DNA of 58,137 nucleotides from Streptomyces sp. AW19M42 (GTDB lineage Bacteria > Actinomycetota > Actinomycetes > Streptomycetales > Streptomycetaceae), in assembly GCA_000470535.1 (NCBI GenBank), contig CBRG010000147.1, positions 1-58,137 on the forward strand. Direction: 5' to 3'. Each line of letters begins with the position of its first letter. Position 1 is the stretch's first letter. Positions 47,386 through 56,356 of this stretch are shown piece by piece. The translations under genes and the position numbers were made by a program. A model generated the notes under the pieces. The model was not told where the DNA came from. It worked only from the letters and a program-made list of their open reading frames with translations, and did no database searches.

Positions 47386-48174
47386 TCAGGCGTCCCGTTT
47401 CTTCAGTACGAGGAAGCCGCCGATCACCGCGGCCGCCACCCAGGCGACCATGATCAGCAGCCCGGCCCACGGGCCGTAGGGCGCCGGATCGCTGTTCATC
47501 GCGTCGGGCACCACCTGCATGATCTTGGACCCGGCCTGGTCGGGGAAGTACCGGGCGACGCTCTTGGCGCCCGGCACCGCCGACAGGATCTGCGAGACCA
47601 GGAAGAAGAACGGCATCAGGATGCCGAGCGACAGCATCGAGCTGCGCAGCATCGTCGCCACCGCCATGGAGAAGAGCGCGATCAGCCCCATGTAGAGGCC
47701 GCCGCCGACCACCGCCCGCAGCACGTTGTCCGCGCCGATGTCCGTGCTGTGGTCACCCAGCAGGGCCTGGCCGAGGAAGAACGTCACGAAGCTGGTGGCC
47801 AGACCGACCACCAGCGCCAGCACCCCGGCCACCAGCATCTTGCTGAAAAGGAACGTGGCGCGCTGCGGCACGGCCGCCAGCGAGGCGCGGATCATGCCGG
47901 AGCTGTACTCCGTACCGACCACCAGGACACCGAAGACCACCATCGCCAGCTGGCCGAGAATCATCCCGGAGAAGCTGACGTAGGTGGGGTCGAAAGTGGC
48001 CCGCTCCGCGTCGGAGAGGTCGTTGAACTGGGAGTTCATCACCGCACAGAGCGCGGCGCCCATCGCGACGGTGACGACGAACGCGGAGATCAGCGTCCAG
48101 GTGGTCGAGGAGACCGTACGGATCTTGGTCCATTCGGAGGTCAGGACCGCGGGTACCGATGCCATCGTCGTCAC
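47386..48174 (-). CDS. ABC-2 type permease, second pair
   Basis: 262-aa membrane protein with six predicted helices. The N-terminal SEWTKIRTVSSTTWTL matches the first permease. GTG at 48174 overlaps the ATPase stop (GTGA) and is preferred for coupling; ATG at 48165 would be three codons shorter. Its C-terminus ends in a helix and LKKRDA. The substrate is unknown. Confidence 0.9.
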   Translation of the reverse strand: MTTMASVPAVLTSEWTKIRTVSSTTWTLISAFVVTVAMGAALCAVMNSQFNDLSDAERATFDPTYVSFSGMILGQLAMVVFGVLVVGTEYSSGMIRASLAAVPQRATFLFSKMLVAGVLALVVGLATSFVTFFLGQALLGDHSTDIGADNVLRAVVGGGLYMGLIALFSMAVATMLRSSMLSLGILMPFFFLVSQILSAVPGAKSVARYFPDQAGSKIMQVVPDAMNSDPAPYGPWAGLLIMVAWVAAAVIGGFLVLKKRDA

Positions 48175-49208
48175 GCCCCCTTGCCGGTGCCGGACCCGCC
48201 GGGGGCCCCGGGAGTGCTGTCGGGAGGTCCGGGGGCGGCGCCGGGCGGCTGATCCCACCGGTCGCCCCAGTGCGGTCCCACCGGCGGCGCCACCGCGTCT
48301 CGTTCCGAGTGAGCGTGGTACTCCACCGAGTCCGCCGTCATCTGCATGAACGCCTCCTCCAGCGAGGCCCGCTGGGAACTCAGCTCATGCAGTACGACGG
48401 AGTGCCGGGCGGCGAGCTCGCCCAGGTCCTCCGTGGTCGCGTCGTCGATCTCCAGCGTGCCGTTGCCCGACTCGACGACGACGACGCCCTCCGCGTGCAG
48501 GACGTCGCGCAGCCGCTCCTGCTCCGGCGAGCGCAGCCGCACGTAGCTGCGCGAGTTCTGCTGGATGAAGTCGGCCATCGAGGTGTCGGCCAGCAGCTTC
48601 CCCTGGCCGATCACGATCAAGTGATCCGCCGTCAGCGCCATCTCACTCATCAGGTGCGAGGAGACGAAGATCGTCCGGCCTTCCGCGGCGAGCGCCTTCA
48701 TCAGATTCCGGATCCAGTGGATGCCCTCCGGGTCCAGACCGTTGACGGGTTCGTCGAACATCAGGATCTCGGGATCACCGAGCAGCGCCGCGGCGATGCC
48801 GAGGCGCTGGCCCATGCCGAGGGAGAAGCCCTTGGACTTCTTCTTCGCCACCGCGGTCAGGCCGACGGTGTCCAGGACCTCCGCCACCCGGCTCCGCGGG
48901 ATCCGGTTGCTCTGCGCGAGACAGAGCAGGTTGTTGTACGCGCTGCGACCGCCGTGCATCGACTTGGCTTCGAGCAGCGCACCGATGTACTTCAGGGGTT
49001 CTTCCAGGTCGTGGTAGTGCTTCCCGTCGATGCGTACCGATCCGCTGCTCGGGTTGTCGAGATCGAGCATCATCCGCATCGTGGTGGACTTGCCCGCCCC
49101 GTTGGGTCCCAGAAAACCCGTCACCATTCCCGGTCTGATCCGGCACGACAACTGGTCGACGGCAACCTTGCTGCCGTAACGCTTCGTGAGGCCATCGAGC
49201 TCGATCAT
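48171..49208 (-). CDS. ABC transporter ATPase, second pair
   Basis: 345-aa ATPase, paralogous to 45973-47214. Walker A is GPNGAGKSTT, the signature is FSLGMGQRLGIAAALLG, Walker B is LMFDEPVNGLDPEG and the switch is SSHLMSEM. The extended domain after the switch matches the first copy. The disordered tail (about 300-345) is shorter and Gly/Pro-rich, with no homopolymer. It lies 120 bp after filP in the same direction and may be partly co-transcribed with it. Confidence 0.92.
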   Translation of the reverse strand: MIELDGLTKRYGSKVAVDQLSCRIRPGMVTGFLGPNGAGKSTTMRMMLDLDNPSSGSVRIDGKHYHDLEEPLKYIGALLEAKSMHGGRSAYNNLLCLAQSNRIPRSRVAEVLDTVGLTAVAKKKSKGFSLGMGQRLGIAAALLGDPEILMFDEPVNGLDPEGIHWIRNLMKALAAEGRTIFVSSHLMSEMALTADHLIVIGQGKLLADTSMADFIQQNSRSYVRLRSPEQERLRDVLHAEGVVVVESGNGTLEIDDATTEDLGELAARHSVVLHELSSQRASLEEAFMQMTADSVEYHAHSERDAVAPPVGPHWGDRWDQPPGAAPGPPDSTPGAPGGSGTGKGA

Positions 49209-49328
49209 GCGTTCACGCTAGAACGGCCGCGCGCCCGGCGCCACCAGAAAGGCGGAACCGGGCGCGTCGGCATCGGACCGGCCGGTGTGTCGGGGGACCA
49301 CCGGTCGTTACCGCGTCGCTCCCTGGCG

Positions 49329-50267
49329 TCAGCGGGTCTGCTGGGCCGGGACACCGCGCGAGGCGGGCTCCTCGTCGGCGGGGGTGCCGGCGGCGGCCAC
49401 GGCGGCGCCGGTCAGCGTCGCCAGCATCTCGCGGACGTTGGTCAGCTGAGCGTTGATCGAGTCGCGGCGGTTGGTGAGCGCCGCCAGCTCGCGCTCCGAC
49501 TCGCTGCGGATCCGGTCGGCCTTCGCGTTGGCGTCGGCCACGATGTCCTCGGACTGGCGCTGCGCGGTCTCCACCGTCTGACGGGCCCGGCGCTCGGCGT
49601 CCGTGCGCAGCTTCTCGGCCTCCAGGCGGAGCTGCTCGGCGCGGTGCTCGATCTCGGCCAGACGCTTCTCGGCCTTGGCCTGACGGGACGCGAGGTCACG
49701 CTCCGACTGGTCGCGGCGCTTGGCCAGGTTGGTCTCGAAGTCCGCGGCGGCCTGGGCGGCCTTGGCGCGGGTCTCCTCGAAGAGCGCGTCGGCCTCCTCG
49801 CGCTTCTGCGCTGCGTCCTTCTGCGCGTCCGAGCGCAGTGTGGTCGCCTCGCCCTGGGCCTTCTCGACGATGCGGACACCGTCGTCCTCGGCCTTGGCCT
49901 TGCGCTCGGAAGCGAACGTCTCGGCGTCATTGCGGACCTGCTGGGCGGCGGACTCGGCCAGCTCACGGTGCTGTTCGGCGGCGCGACGGGCCTCTTCTCG
50001 CAGGTCCTTCGCCTCCTCCTCGGCCAGGCGCAGAATCTTCTCCACGCGCGCTCCGAGACCGGCGTACGACGGCTCCGCGTCGTTCACCTGGGCCTGGGCG
50101 TTCTGCGTTTCGAGGTGCAGCTCCTCGATGCGCTTTTCCAGAGACGTGATGCGGGCGAGAGCACTATCACGGTCGGCGACGAGCTTGGTAATGCGGTCAT
50201 CCACCTGACCGCGGTCGTAACCACGCCGCACGAGCTCGAAGCCGAAGGGGGAGGAAGGGTCACTCAT
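49329..50267 (-). CDS. filP: Filament-forming coiled-coil protein FilP
   Basis: 312-aa cytoskeletal protein. The N-terminus (SPFGFELVRRGYDRGQVDDRITKL) resembles the DivIVA lipid-binding segment. Residues about 30-285 are almost unbroken coiled coil rich in Glu, Ala, Arg and Lys, and the tail is short and Ala/Pro-rich. In S. coelicolor FilP (310 aa) forms intermediate-filament-like networks near hyphal tips, binds DivIVA and gives stiffness. ATG at 50267 gives that length. The gene follows scy after 188 bp, the known order, and probably has its own promoter as well. Confidence 0.96.
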   Translation of the reverse strand: MSDPSSPFGFELVRRGYDRGQVDDRITKLVADRDSALARITSLEKRIEELHLETQNAQAQVNDAEPSYAGLGARVEKILRLAEEEAKDLREEARRAAEQHRELAESAAQQVRNDAETFASERKAKAEDDGVRIVEKAQGEATTLRSDAQKDAAQKREEADALFEETRAKAAQAAADFETNLAKRRDQSERDLASRQAKAEKRLAEIEHRAEQLRLEAEKLRTDAERRARQTVETAQRQSEDIVADANAKADRIRSESERELAALTNRRDSINAQLTNVREMLATLTGAAVAAAGTPADEEPASRGVPAQQTR

Positions 50268-50455
50268 GGGGTTCCTGTCGAAGTGAGACCGGTGAGGTGA
50301 TAGGGGGAATCCTAGGGGCCTGGACGGCGTGTCATCGAGCAGATGCCAGTTTGATCTGGAGAATGACACCCCTTTTGAGTGGCTAACCCGCGCAAGCCTT
50401 GCCACTCGGAGGGCTGAATGTCGTTGCCGGACCGCGGAAGCCCGCCGGACACGGT

Positions 50456-53400
50456 CTACCCATCGGACGACTTGCCACTCGAACGAGTGCCCGCTGTCGC
50501 GCCGGCCTTGACGCTGTCGGCGCCCTTACCGCCCGCCGCGGGGGTCTCGAAAGACTCCAACGCCTCCAGCACGTCCTGGACACGGGAGATCTCCGTGTTG
50601 ATGTCAGCGCGCCGGCGTACCAGGACGTCGAGTTCGCGCCGGCCCTCGTCCACCGTCCGCTTGGCCTCCGCCTCGGCGTCCGACCGCAGCTTCTCCGCCT
50701 CGCGCACCAGGCTGGCCTTCTTCTGCTCGGCCTCCTTGAGCAGTGACTCGGCCCGCTTCACGGCGGCGATCCGGACCTTGCTCGCCTCCGAATTCGCGTC
50801 GGACAGCAGCTCCTTGGCCTTCGCCGCGGCTTCCTCGCGCTGCTCGGTCGCCGCCCTCATCAGGTTGTCGACGCGCTCGCCGGCCGTCTTCATCTGCTCG
50901 GAGGTCTCCCGCCGGGCCCGGTCGTGCAACTCCTCGATCTCGCTCTCCAGTCGGGTCCTGAGCTCCTCGGCCCGCTCCCGGATCGCGGTGGCGTCCCGGC
51001 GCGCGCCGACGAGCAGCTCGTCCGCGTCCGTCCGGGCCCGCTCCACGAGGGAGTTGCCCTCGACGGTGGCGGCGGAGGTGATCCGGACCGCCTCGTTCCG
51101 GGCCGCTCCGACCATCGTGTCGGCCTGCTCCTCGGCCTCGGTGGCGGCGCGAAGCGCCTCCTCCTGGGCCTTGTTGATCAGCTGGTCGGCCTGCTCCGCC
51201 GCGTCGGCCCTGCGCTTCGAGGCCGATTCGCGGGCCTCGTCCAGCAGCCGGTCCGCCTCCTGGCGGGCCTCGGCACGCATCTGCTCCGCCGCCGCCTCCG
51301 CGTCGCTCCGCAGCCGCTCCGACTCCTCGCGGGTCCGGGCCGCGTGCTCCTGCGCGGAACCGACGGTGGCCGCCGCCTCCGCCCGCAGCCGCTCCGACTC
51401 GCTCGCCGCCTCGTCGCCGATCCGGGCCGCCTGCTGTGCCGCCTCGGTACGGACGCGCTCGCTCTCCGTGGCCGCCTCCGACATCAGACGGTCGGCCTGG
51501 ACCGCCGCCTCCGAGCGCATCCGGTTGGCGTCCTCGCGGGCCTCTGCGCGGCTGCGCGCCGCGTCCTGCTCGGCGGATGCCAGCGCGTCGGACGCCTCGG
51601 TACGCATCCGCTGGCTGTATTCCGCGGTGTCGGAGCGCAGCTTCTCGGACTCCGTGATCGCGTCGGAGACCGTCCGCTCGGCCATCGCCTTCGCGGCCTC
51701 GGTCTCCTCGTTCGCGACCGAGCGGATCCGGGCCGCGTCCTCACGGGCCCGCTCCCGCTCGGAGTGCGCGTCGGCGCGGAGCCGGTCCGCCTCCTCCTGC
51801 GCCTCGGACTTCGTCCGCTCCGCGACGTGCTCCGCGGTGGAGCGCAGCCCGGCGATCTCCGCCTCTGCCTGCTCCTGGAGCCCGCTGACCGCGTCCCGTA
51901 CCTGCTGGGCGGTCTGCTCGGCGGCGGAGACCATCTCGGTCGCCCGGCCGTCCGCCTCCTCGACCAGCCGCTGGGCCTCGGCCTGCGCCTCCTCGACCCG
52001 CTTGCGGGCGGAGGCGAGGAGCTCCTCGCTCTGCTCGCGGGCCCGCTCGCGCTCCTGGTCCGCCTCGCCGCGCGCCGCGTCGAGGGTCTCCTGCGCCTCG
52101 CGGCGGCGCCGGTTCGCCTCCTCCTGGGCGGCGGCCAGCGCCTCCGCGGCCTCCGTGCCCACCCGCTCGGCGGCGGCCGCCGCCTCGGAGCGCACCCGGC
52201 CGGCACTCTCCTGAGCCTCGGTCTTGAGCCGCTCCGCCTCCGCGGCCGCCTCGCTCCGCAGCCGTACGGCGACGGACTCGCCCTCCGCACGGGACTGTGC
52301 GGCATCGGCGGCGGCCTCGTCGCGCAGCCGCTGGGCCTCGGCCTCCGCCTGCTCCTGAAGGGTGCGCAGCCGCTCGGCGGCCTCGGCCCGTAGCCGCTCC
52401 GACTCCTCGTTCGCCTCGCGCCGGACGCGCTCCGCGTCGGTGCGCGCCTCGCCCAGCGCCTGCTCGGCCGCGGTGACCCTGGACTCGGCCTCCGTGTGCA
52501 GCCGGGTCAGCTCGTCGGCCGCCTTCGCCTGCCGTGCCGCGACCGCGCGCTCGGTCTCCTCGCGCAGCTCCGCCGCCGCCCGCTCGGCCGCTGACGTCGT
52601 CGACCCGGCCTGCTCCTCGGACTCGGTGCGCAGTGTCTCGGCCTCGGCGCGGGCCCGCTCCAGGGCCTCCTGCGCCTGCTTCTTCAGCGCCGCCGCCCGC
52701 TCGGTGGCCTCGGTGCGGACCCGCTCGCTCTCGGTGCCGGCGGCGCCGCGCAGCTCCTCCGCGTCGGCCTTCGCCTTGGCGAGGAGCTCCTCGGCGGTCC
52801 TCGCGCCCTCCTCGATCTGCTGGACGGCCTCCCGGCGGGCCTCGCCGCGGATCCGCTCGCCCTCGGCGACCGCTTCGGAGCGCAGCTGCTCGGCCTCGCC
52901 GCGCAGCCGGCGCGCCTCCTCCTGGAGCTCGACCGTCTTGGCCCGGTACTCCTTGGTGTCGTCCTTGGCCGCGCCCTTGAGCTGGTCGGCCTGCTCGGTG
53001 GCCTCACCGCGCAGCCGGTCCGCCTCCGCCTCGGCCTCGCGGCGGATCCGGTCGGCCTCCTCGCTCGCCGCGCGGGTGGTCGACTTCGCGTCGTCGGACG
53101 CCTTGGTCAGCACCTCCTCCGCGGCGCGGGCCGCCTTGGCGAGCTGGGCCGCGGCGTCCTCCGCGGCGGCGGTACGGGCGTCGTCGGCGGCCTCGGAGCG
53201 GAGCCGGTCCGCCTCGGCGCGGGCGTCGGCGAGCGCCTGCTCCGCCTCCGCCTTCAGCGATTCGGCGTCCTTGGTGGCCTCGCCGACCAGCCGGGCGATC
53301 TCCGACTTGGCGGTACGGGTGCGCTGCTCGTTCTGCGACTCGGCGGCGGCCAGCCGCTTGACCGCGGCCTCCTTGGCCTCCGAGAGGACCTTCTCGGCCT

Positions 53401-54238
53401 CCACACGGGCCTCGCGCAGCTGCGTCTCGGCCTCCTGCATGCGCTGCTCGGCCGTCCGGTTCAGCTCGGCGGTCTGCTGCCGGGTCTGCTCGGTCTCGGC
53501 CGTCGTGGATGTACGCAGCTGCTCGGCGTGGGTGGTCGCCTCCTGCGCCTGGCTGGACGCGGAGCTCAGCATCCGCTCGGCGTCCTTGCGGGCCCGCAGC
53601 AGGATCGCCTCGGCCTCGGACCGGGCGGACTCCGCCTCGGAGCCGAGCCGCTGGCGCGTCTCGTCCGCCAGCCGGCCCGCCTCGGCACGGGCGGCGGTCA
53701 GCGCCTGCTCGGCCTCGGCCCGTGACTCCTCCAGCAGCCGGCGGGCCTGGGACTCGGTCCTGGCCCGCAGCTGCTCGGCCCACGCGACGTTCTCGTTGAC
53801 GTGGGACTCGACGGTCTGGCGGCGCTCCGCCAGCTCCTGGTCGAGCCGCTGGCGCCGCTGCACGGCCTCGTTGTGCAGTTCGGCCTGGAGCCGCGCCTGG
53901 TGCTCGGCGTGCTCCTGAAGGATCCGCTGCGTCTGCGCACGGGCGTCACGCAGCTCGCGCTCGGCGTCGTTGCGCAGCTGGTCGGCCTGGACCTGGGCGT
54001 TACGGAGCATCTGCTCCGCCTGGTAGCCGATGTCCGCGCTGTCGTACGCGGGACGGGTCGCCAGACTGCGACGGGCCTCGTGCAGCTTGGCGCGCAAGAC
54101 CTCGACCTGGTAACCGAGGTCCTCGGCGTGCTGGACGGCCTTCTCCCGGTCGGTCTTCAGCCGGTCCATCTCGGCCTCGAACCGCGAGAGATGGTCGTCT
54201 TCAGCTCGGTGGCTCTCCTGGCGTTCGTAGCCCCGCAC
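50456..54238 (-). CDS. scy: Polarity scaffold protein Scy
   Basis: 1260-aa giant coiled-coil protein. The N-terminus (MRGYERQESHRAEDDHLSRFEAEMDRL) leads into a short heptad region (to about 150). A very long segment of Glu/Ala/Arg repeats follows with 11-residue (hendecad) spacing and 51-residue higher order, and ends in EISRVQDVLEALE. Aromatic residues are nearly absent. S. coelicolor Scy (about 1326 aa) gathers DivIVA and FilP into the tip-organising centre and sets branch sites. This one is about 65 residues shorter, most likely through repeat number. The start is GTG at 54238. The opposite strand stays open for long stretches because of codon bias only. Confidence 0.96.
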   Translation of the reverse strand: MRGYERQESHRAEDDHLSRFEAEMDRLKTDREKAVQHAEDLGYQVEVLRAKLHEARRSLATRPAYDSADIGYQAEQMLRNAQVQADQLRNDAERELRDARAQTQRILQEHAEHQARLQAELHNEAVQRRQRLDQELAERRQTVESHVNENVAWAEQLRARTESQARRLLEESRAEAEQALTAARAEAGRLADETRQRLGSEAESARSEAEAILLRARKDAERMLSSASSQAQEATTHAEQLRTSTTAETEQTRQQTAELNRTAEQRMQEAETQLREARVEAEKVLSEAKEAAVKRLAAAESQNEQRTRTAKSEIARLVGEATKDAESLKAEAEQALADARAEADRLRSEAADDARTAAAEDAAAQLAKAARAAEEVLTKASDDAKSTTRAASEEADRIRREAEAEADRLRGEATEQADQLKGAAKDDTKEYRAKTVELQEEARRLRGEAEQLRSEAVAEGERIRGEARREAVQQIEEGARTAEELLAKAKADAEELRGAAGTESERVRTEATERAAALKKQAQEALERARAEAETLRTESEEQAGSTTSAAERAAAELREETERAVAARQAKAADELTRLHTEAESRVTAAEQALGEARTDAERVRREANEESERLRAEAAERLRTLQEQAEAEAQRLRDEAAADAAQSRAEGESVAVRLRSEAAAEAERLKTEAQESAGRVRSEAAAAAERVGTEAAEALAAAQEEANRRRREAQETLDAARGEADQERERAREQSEELLASARKRVEEAQAEAQRLVEEADGRATEMVSAAEQTAQQVRDAVSGLQEQAEAEIAGLRSTAEHVAERTKSEAQEEADRLRADAHSERERAREDAARIRSVANEETEAAKAMAERTVSDAITESEKLRSDTAEYSQRMRTEASDALASAEQDAARSRAEAREDANRMRSEAAVQADRLMSEAATESERVRTEAAQQAARIGDEAASESERLRAEAAATVGSAQEHAARTREESERLRSDAEAAAEQMRAEARQEADRLLDEARESASKRRADAAEQADQLINKAQEEALRAATEAEEQADTMVGAARNEAVRITSAATVEGNSLVERARTDADELLVGARRDATAIRERAEELRTRLESEIEELHDRARRETSEQMKTAGERVDNLMRAATEQREEAAAKAKELLSDANSEASKVRIAAVKRAESLLKEAEQKKASLVREAEKLRSDAEAEAKRTVDEGRRELDVLVRRRADINTEISRVQDVLEALESFETPAAGGKGADSVKAGATAGTRSSGKSSDG

Positions 54239-54320
54239 TGCGCGGTCCCATCCTTCCCCGAGCTCTCAACTCTGTTCGAGCGGGGAGACCCCAACCCTGA
54301 TCGCACACTCCGAACGAGTA

Positions 54321-54338
54321 CCGTTCACCGGCGAACGG
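54321..54338. promoter_or_regulatory. Palindrome in the region upstream of scy
   Basis: CCGTTC-N6-GAACGG with near-symmetric centre (CCGTTCACCGGCGAACGG, 54321-54338). It lies 83 bp upstream of the scy start, between scy and mce, where a scy promoter is expected. It may be a regulator site. Nothing else was seen in the 213-bp gap. Confidence 0.4.
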
Positions 54339-54451
54339 CCCCCGGGGAATGGTGACAGATCAACGGCTGAGGACGCGGCGCGGCCCCGATCCGGCCCCGG
54401 CCCGGAACAGCCCACTCTACCGGGCCGGGTATCCCTGAGAAGATGTTGTCG

Positions 54452-54880
54452 TCAGTGCTCTGCCCTGGACGTGACCAGTTCGGTGAGGACACCGTGGCAG
54501 TCCTTGGGGTGCAGGAAGGTGATCCGGGACCCCATCGAACCCGTCCTGGGCTCGTCGTACAGCACCCTGACGCCCTTCTCCCGGATGTCCGCGGCGTCCG
54601 CGTCCACGTCGGCCGTACCGAAGGCGATGTGGTGCACGCCCTCACCGTTCTTGGCCAGCCATTTGCCGACGGCGGAGTCCTCGCGCACCGGTTCCAGCAG
54701 CTGGAGGTAGGAGGCGCCGCCGTCCGACGTCTCGTTGATCTTGAGCATGGCCTCGCGCACGCCCTGCTCCTCGTTGACTTCGGTGTGGAAGACCTCGAAC
54801 CCGTAGGTCGAGCGGTAGAACTCGACGGTGGCGTCGAGGTCGAAACAGGCGATCCCGATGTGGTCGATTCGCGTCAGCAT
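54452..54880 (-). CDS. mce: Methylmalonyl-CoA epimerase
   Basis: 142-aa VOC-fold enzyme that interconverts (2S)- and (2R)-methylmalonyl-CoA between propionyl-CoA carboxylase and the B12 mutase. The start RIDHIGIACFDLDATVEFY carries the first metal His, GVHHIAFGT the second, and Glu near the end (HPKDCHGVLTELV) the third. The length is typical. It is divergent from the thiolase with a palindrome in the 134-bp gap. Confidence 0.95.
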   Translation of the reverse strand: MLTRIDHIGIACFDLDATVEFYRSTYGFEVFHTEVNEEQGVREAMLKINETSDGGASYLQLLEPVREDSAVGKWLAKNGEGVHHIAFGTADVDADAADIREKGVRVLYDEPRTGSMGSRITFLHPKDCHGVLTELVTSRAEH

Positions 54881-54972
54881 GGGAACAGTGCAGCGCTCCG
54901 CGGGTGGTTACGCAACGTGCGCGCGATCACACCCGCAGCCGGATGACGGGTGCGGTACCGCTCAGTACATTC

Positions 54973-54992
54973 AAGTAAACCCTCGTTCACTT
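54973..54992. promoter_or_regulatory. Operator-like palindrome between mce and thiolase
   Basis: AAGTAAAC-CCTC-GTTCACTT, where the half-sites match at 7 of 8 positions. It lies 23 bp before the thiolase ATG and 93 bp before the mce ATG. The AT-rich 20-bp size fits a TetR- or GntR-family dimer. The regulator is unknown. Confidence 0.5.
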
Positions 54993-55014
54993 CTAATCCA
55001 AGGGGCTGTGCCTC

Positions 55015-56217
55015 ATGTCAGGAACGACCGGTACGACTTCCGTGATCGTCGCGGGCGCCCGTACGCCCATGGGCCGTCTCCTCGGCTCGCTGAAGAGCTT
55101 CTCCGGGGCAGACCTCGGCGGCTTCGCCATCAAGGCGGCGCTGGAGCGGGCCGGCATCGGCGGCGACCAGGTCGAGTACGTGATCATGGGCCAGGTGCTG
55201 CAGGCCGGGACAGGGCAGATCCCGGCACGGCAGGCCGCGGTCAAGGCGGGCATCCCGATGAACGTCCCGGCGCTCACCGTCAACAAGGTGTGCCTCTCCG
55301 GGCTCGACGCCATCGCGCTGGCCGACCAGCTGATCCGCGCGGGTGAGTTCGACATCGTCGTGGCCGGCGGCCAGGAGTCCATGACGAACGCCCCGCACCT
55401 GCTCCCGAAGTCGCGCGAGGGCCACAAGTACGGCGCGATCGAGATGCTCGACTCGATGGCGTACGACGGCCTGACCGACGCCTACGAGAACATCCCGATG
55501 GGCGAGTCCACCGAGAAGCACAACACCCGCCTCGGCCTGGACCGCGCCGCCCAGGACGAGATCGGCGCCCAGTCCCACCAGCGGGCCGCCGCCGCCCAGA
55601 AGAACGGGCTGTTCGAGGCCGAGATCACCCCGGTCGAGATCCCGCAGCGCAAGGGTGACCCGGTCCTCTTCGCCAAGGACGAGGGCATCCGCCCCGAGAC
55701 GACCGCAGAGTCGCTCGGCAAGCTGCGCCCCGCCTTCGCCAAGGACGGCACGATCACGGCCGGCACCTCCTCGCAGATCTCCGACGGCGCTGCCGCGGTC
55801 GTCGTCATGAGCAAGGCCAAGGCCGAAGCCCTGGGCCTCGACTGGATCGCCGAGATCGGCGCCCACGGCAATGTGGCGGGCCCGGACAACTCGCTCCAGT
55901 CCCAGCCGTCCAACGCGATCCGGCACGCCCTCAAGAAGGAGGGCATCGGCGTCGGGGACCTCGACCTCATCGAGATCAACGAGGCGTTCGCGGCCGTCGC
56001 CGTCCAGTCCATGAAGGACCTCGGCGTCACCTCCGACAAGGTCAACGTCAACGGCGGCGCCATCGCGCTCGGTCACCCGATCGGGATGTCCGGGGCCCGG
56101 GTGGTGCTGCACCTGGCGCTGGAGCTGAAGCGGCGCGGCGGCGGCACCGGGGCGGCGGCGCTGTGCGGCGGCGGCGGTCAGGGCGATGCGCTGATCCTCC
56201 GCGTTCCGGGCAAGTAG
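55015..56217 (+). CDS. Acetyl-CoA C-acetyltransferase (thiolase)
   Basis: 400-aa biosynthetic-type thiolase that joins two acetyl-CoA to acetoacetyl-CoA or reverses it. Nucleophile Cys93 is in [11 protein letters not shown], His354 in [14 protein letters not shown] and the base Cys384 in [20 protein letters not shown] is also conserved. AAGGGG lies 11 nt before the ATG. It is followed by the MeaB-type gene after 139 bp. With the 3-hydroxybutyryl-CoA dehydrogenase at 37706 it could feed C4 units into the ethylmalonyl-CoA route. Confidence 0.95.
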   Translation: MSGTTGTTSVIVAGARTPMGRLLGSLKSFSGADLGGFAIKAALERAGIGGDQVEYVIMGQVLQAGTGQIPARQAAVKAGIPMNVPALTVNKVCLSGLDAIALADQLIRAGEFDIVVAGGQESMTNAPHLLPKSREGHKYGAIEMLDSMAYDGLTDAYENIPMGESTEKHNTRLGLDRAAQDEIGAQSHQRAAAAQKNGLFEAEITPVEIPQRKGDPVLFAKDEGIRPETTAESLGKLRPAFAKDGTITAGTSSQISDGAAAVVVMSKAKAEALGLDWIAEIGAHGNVAGPDNSLQSQPSNAIRHALKKEGIGVGDLDLIEINEAFAAVAVQSMKDLGVTSDKVNVNGGAIALGHPIGMSGARVVLHLALELKRRGGGTGAAALCGGGGQGDALILRVPGK

Positions 56218-56356
56218 CCAGTGCCCCTCCCGGCAGGCTTTGCCCCGGGCGGCGAGAGTGCGTGCAAGGCGCCGCGCGGCAGACGGCTGTTTGACGACAG
56301 GCCCTGGCAGTACGCAGAACACGCAGCGAGCGAGCGAGCGAATGAACGGAGCGGTG

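Noticed and set aside
50418..53918. Long open frames on the plus strand opposite scy (about 600, 490 and 520 codons)
   Set aside because: They are produced by the Glu/Ala/Arg codon bias of scy. Their translations are Ser/Ala/Arg or Arg/Gly/Leu low complexity without any family similarity, and scy is a known gene.
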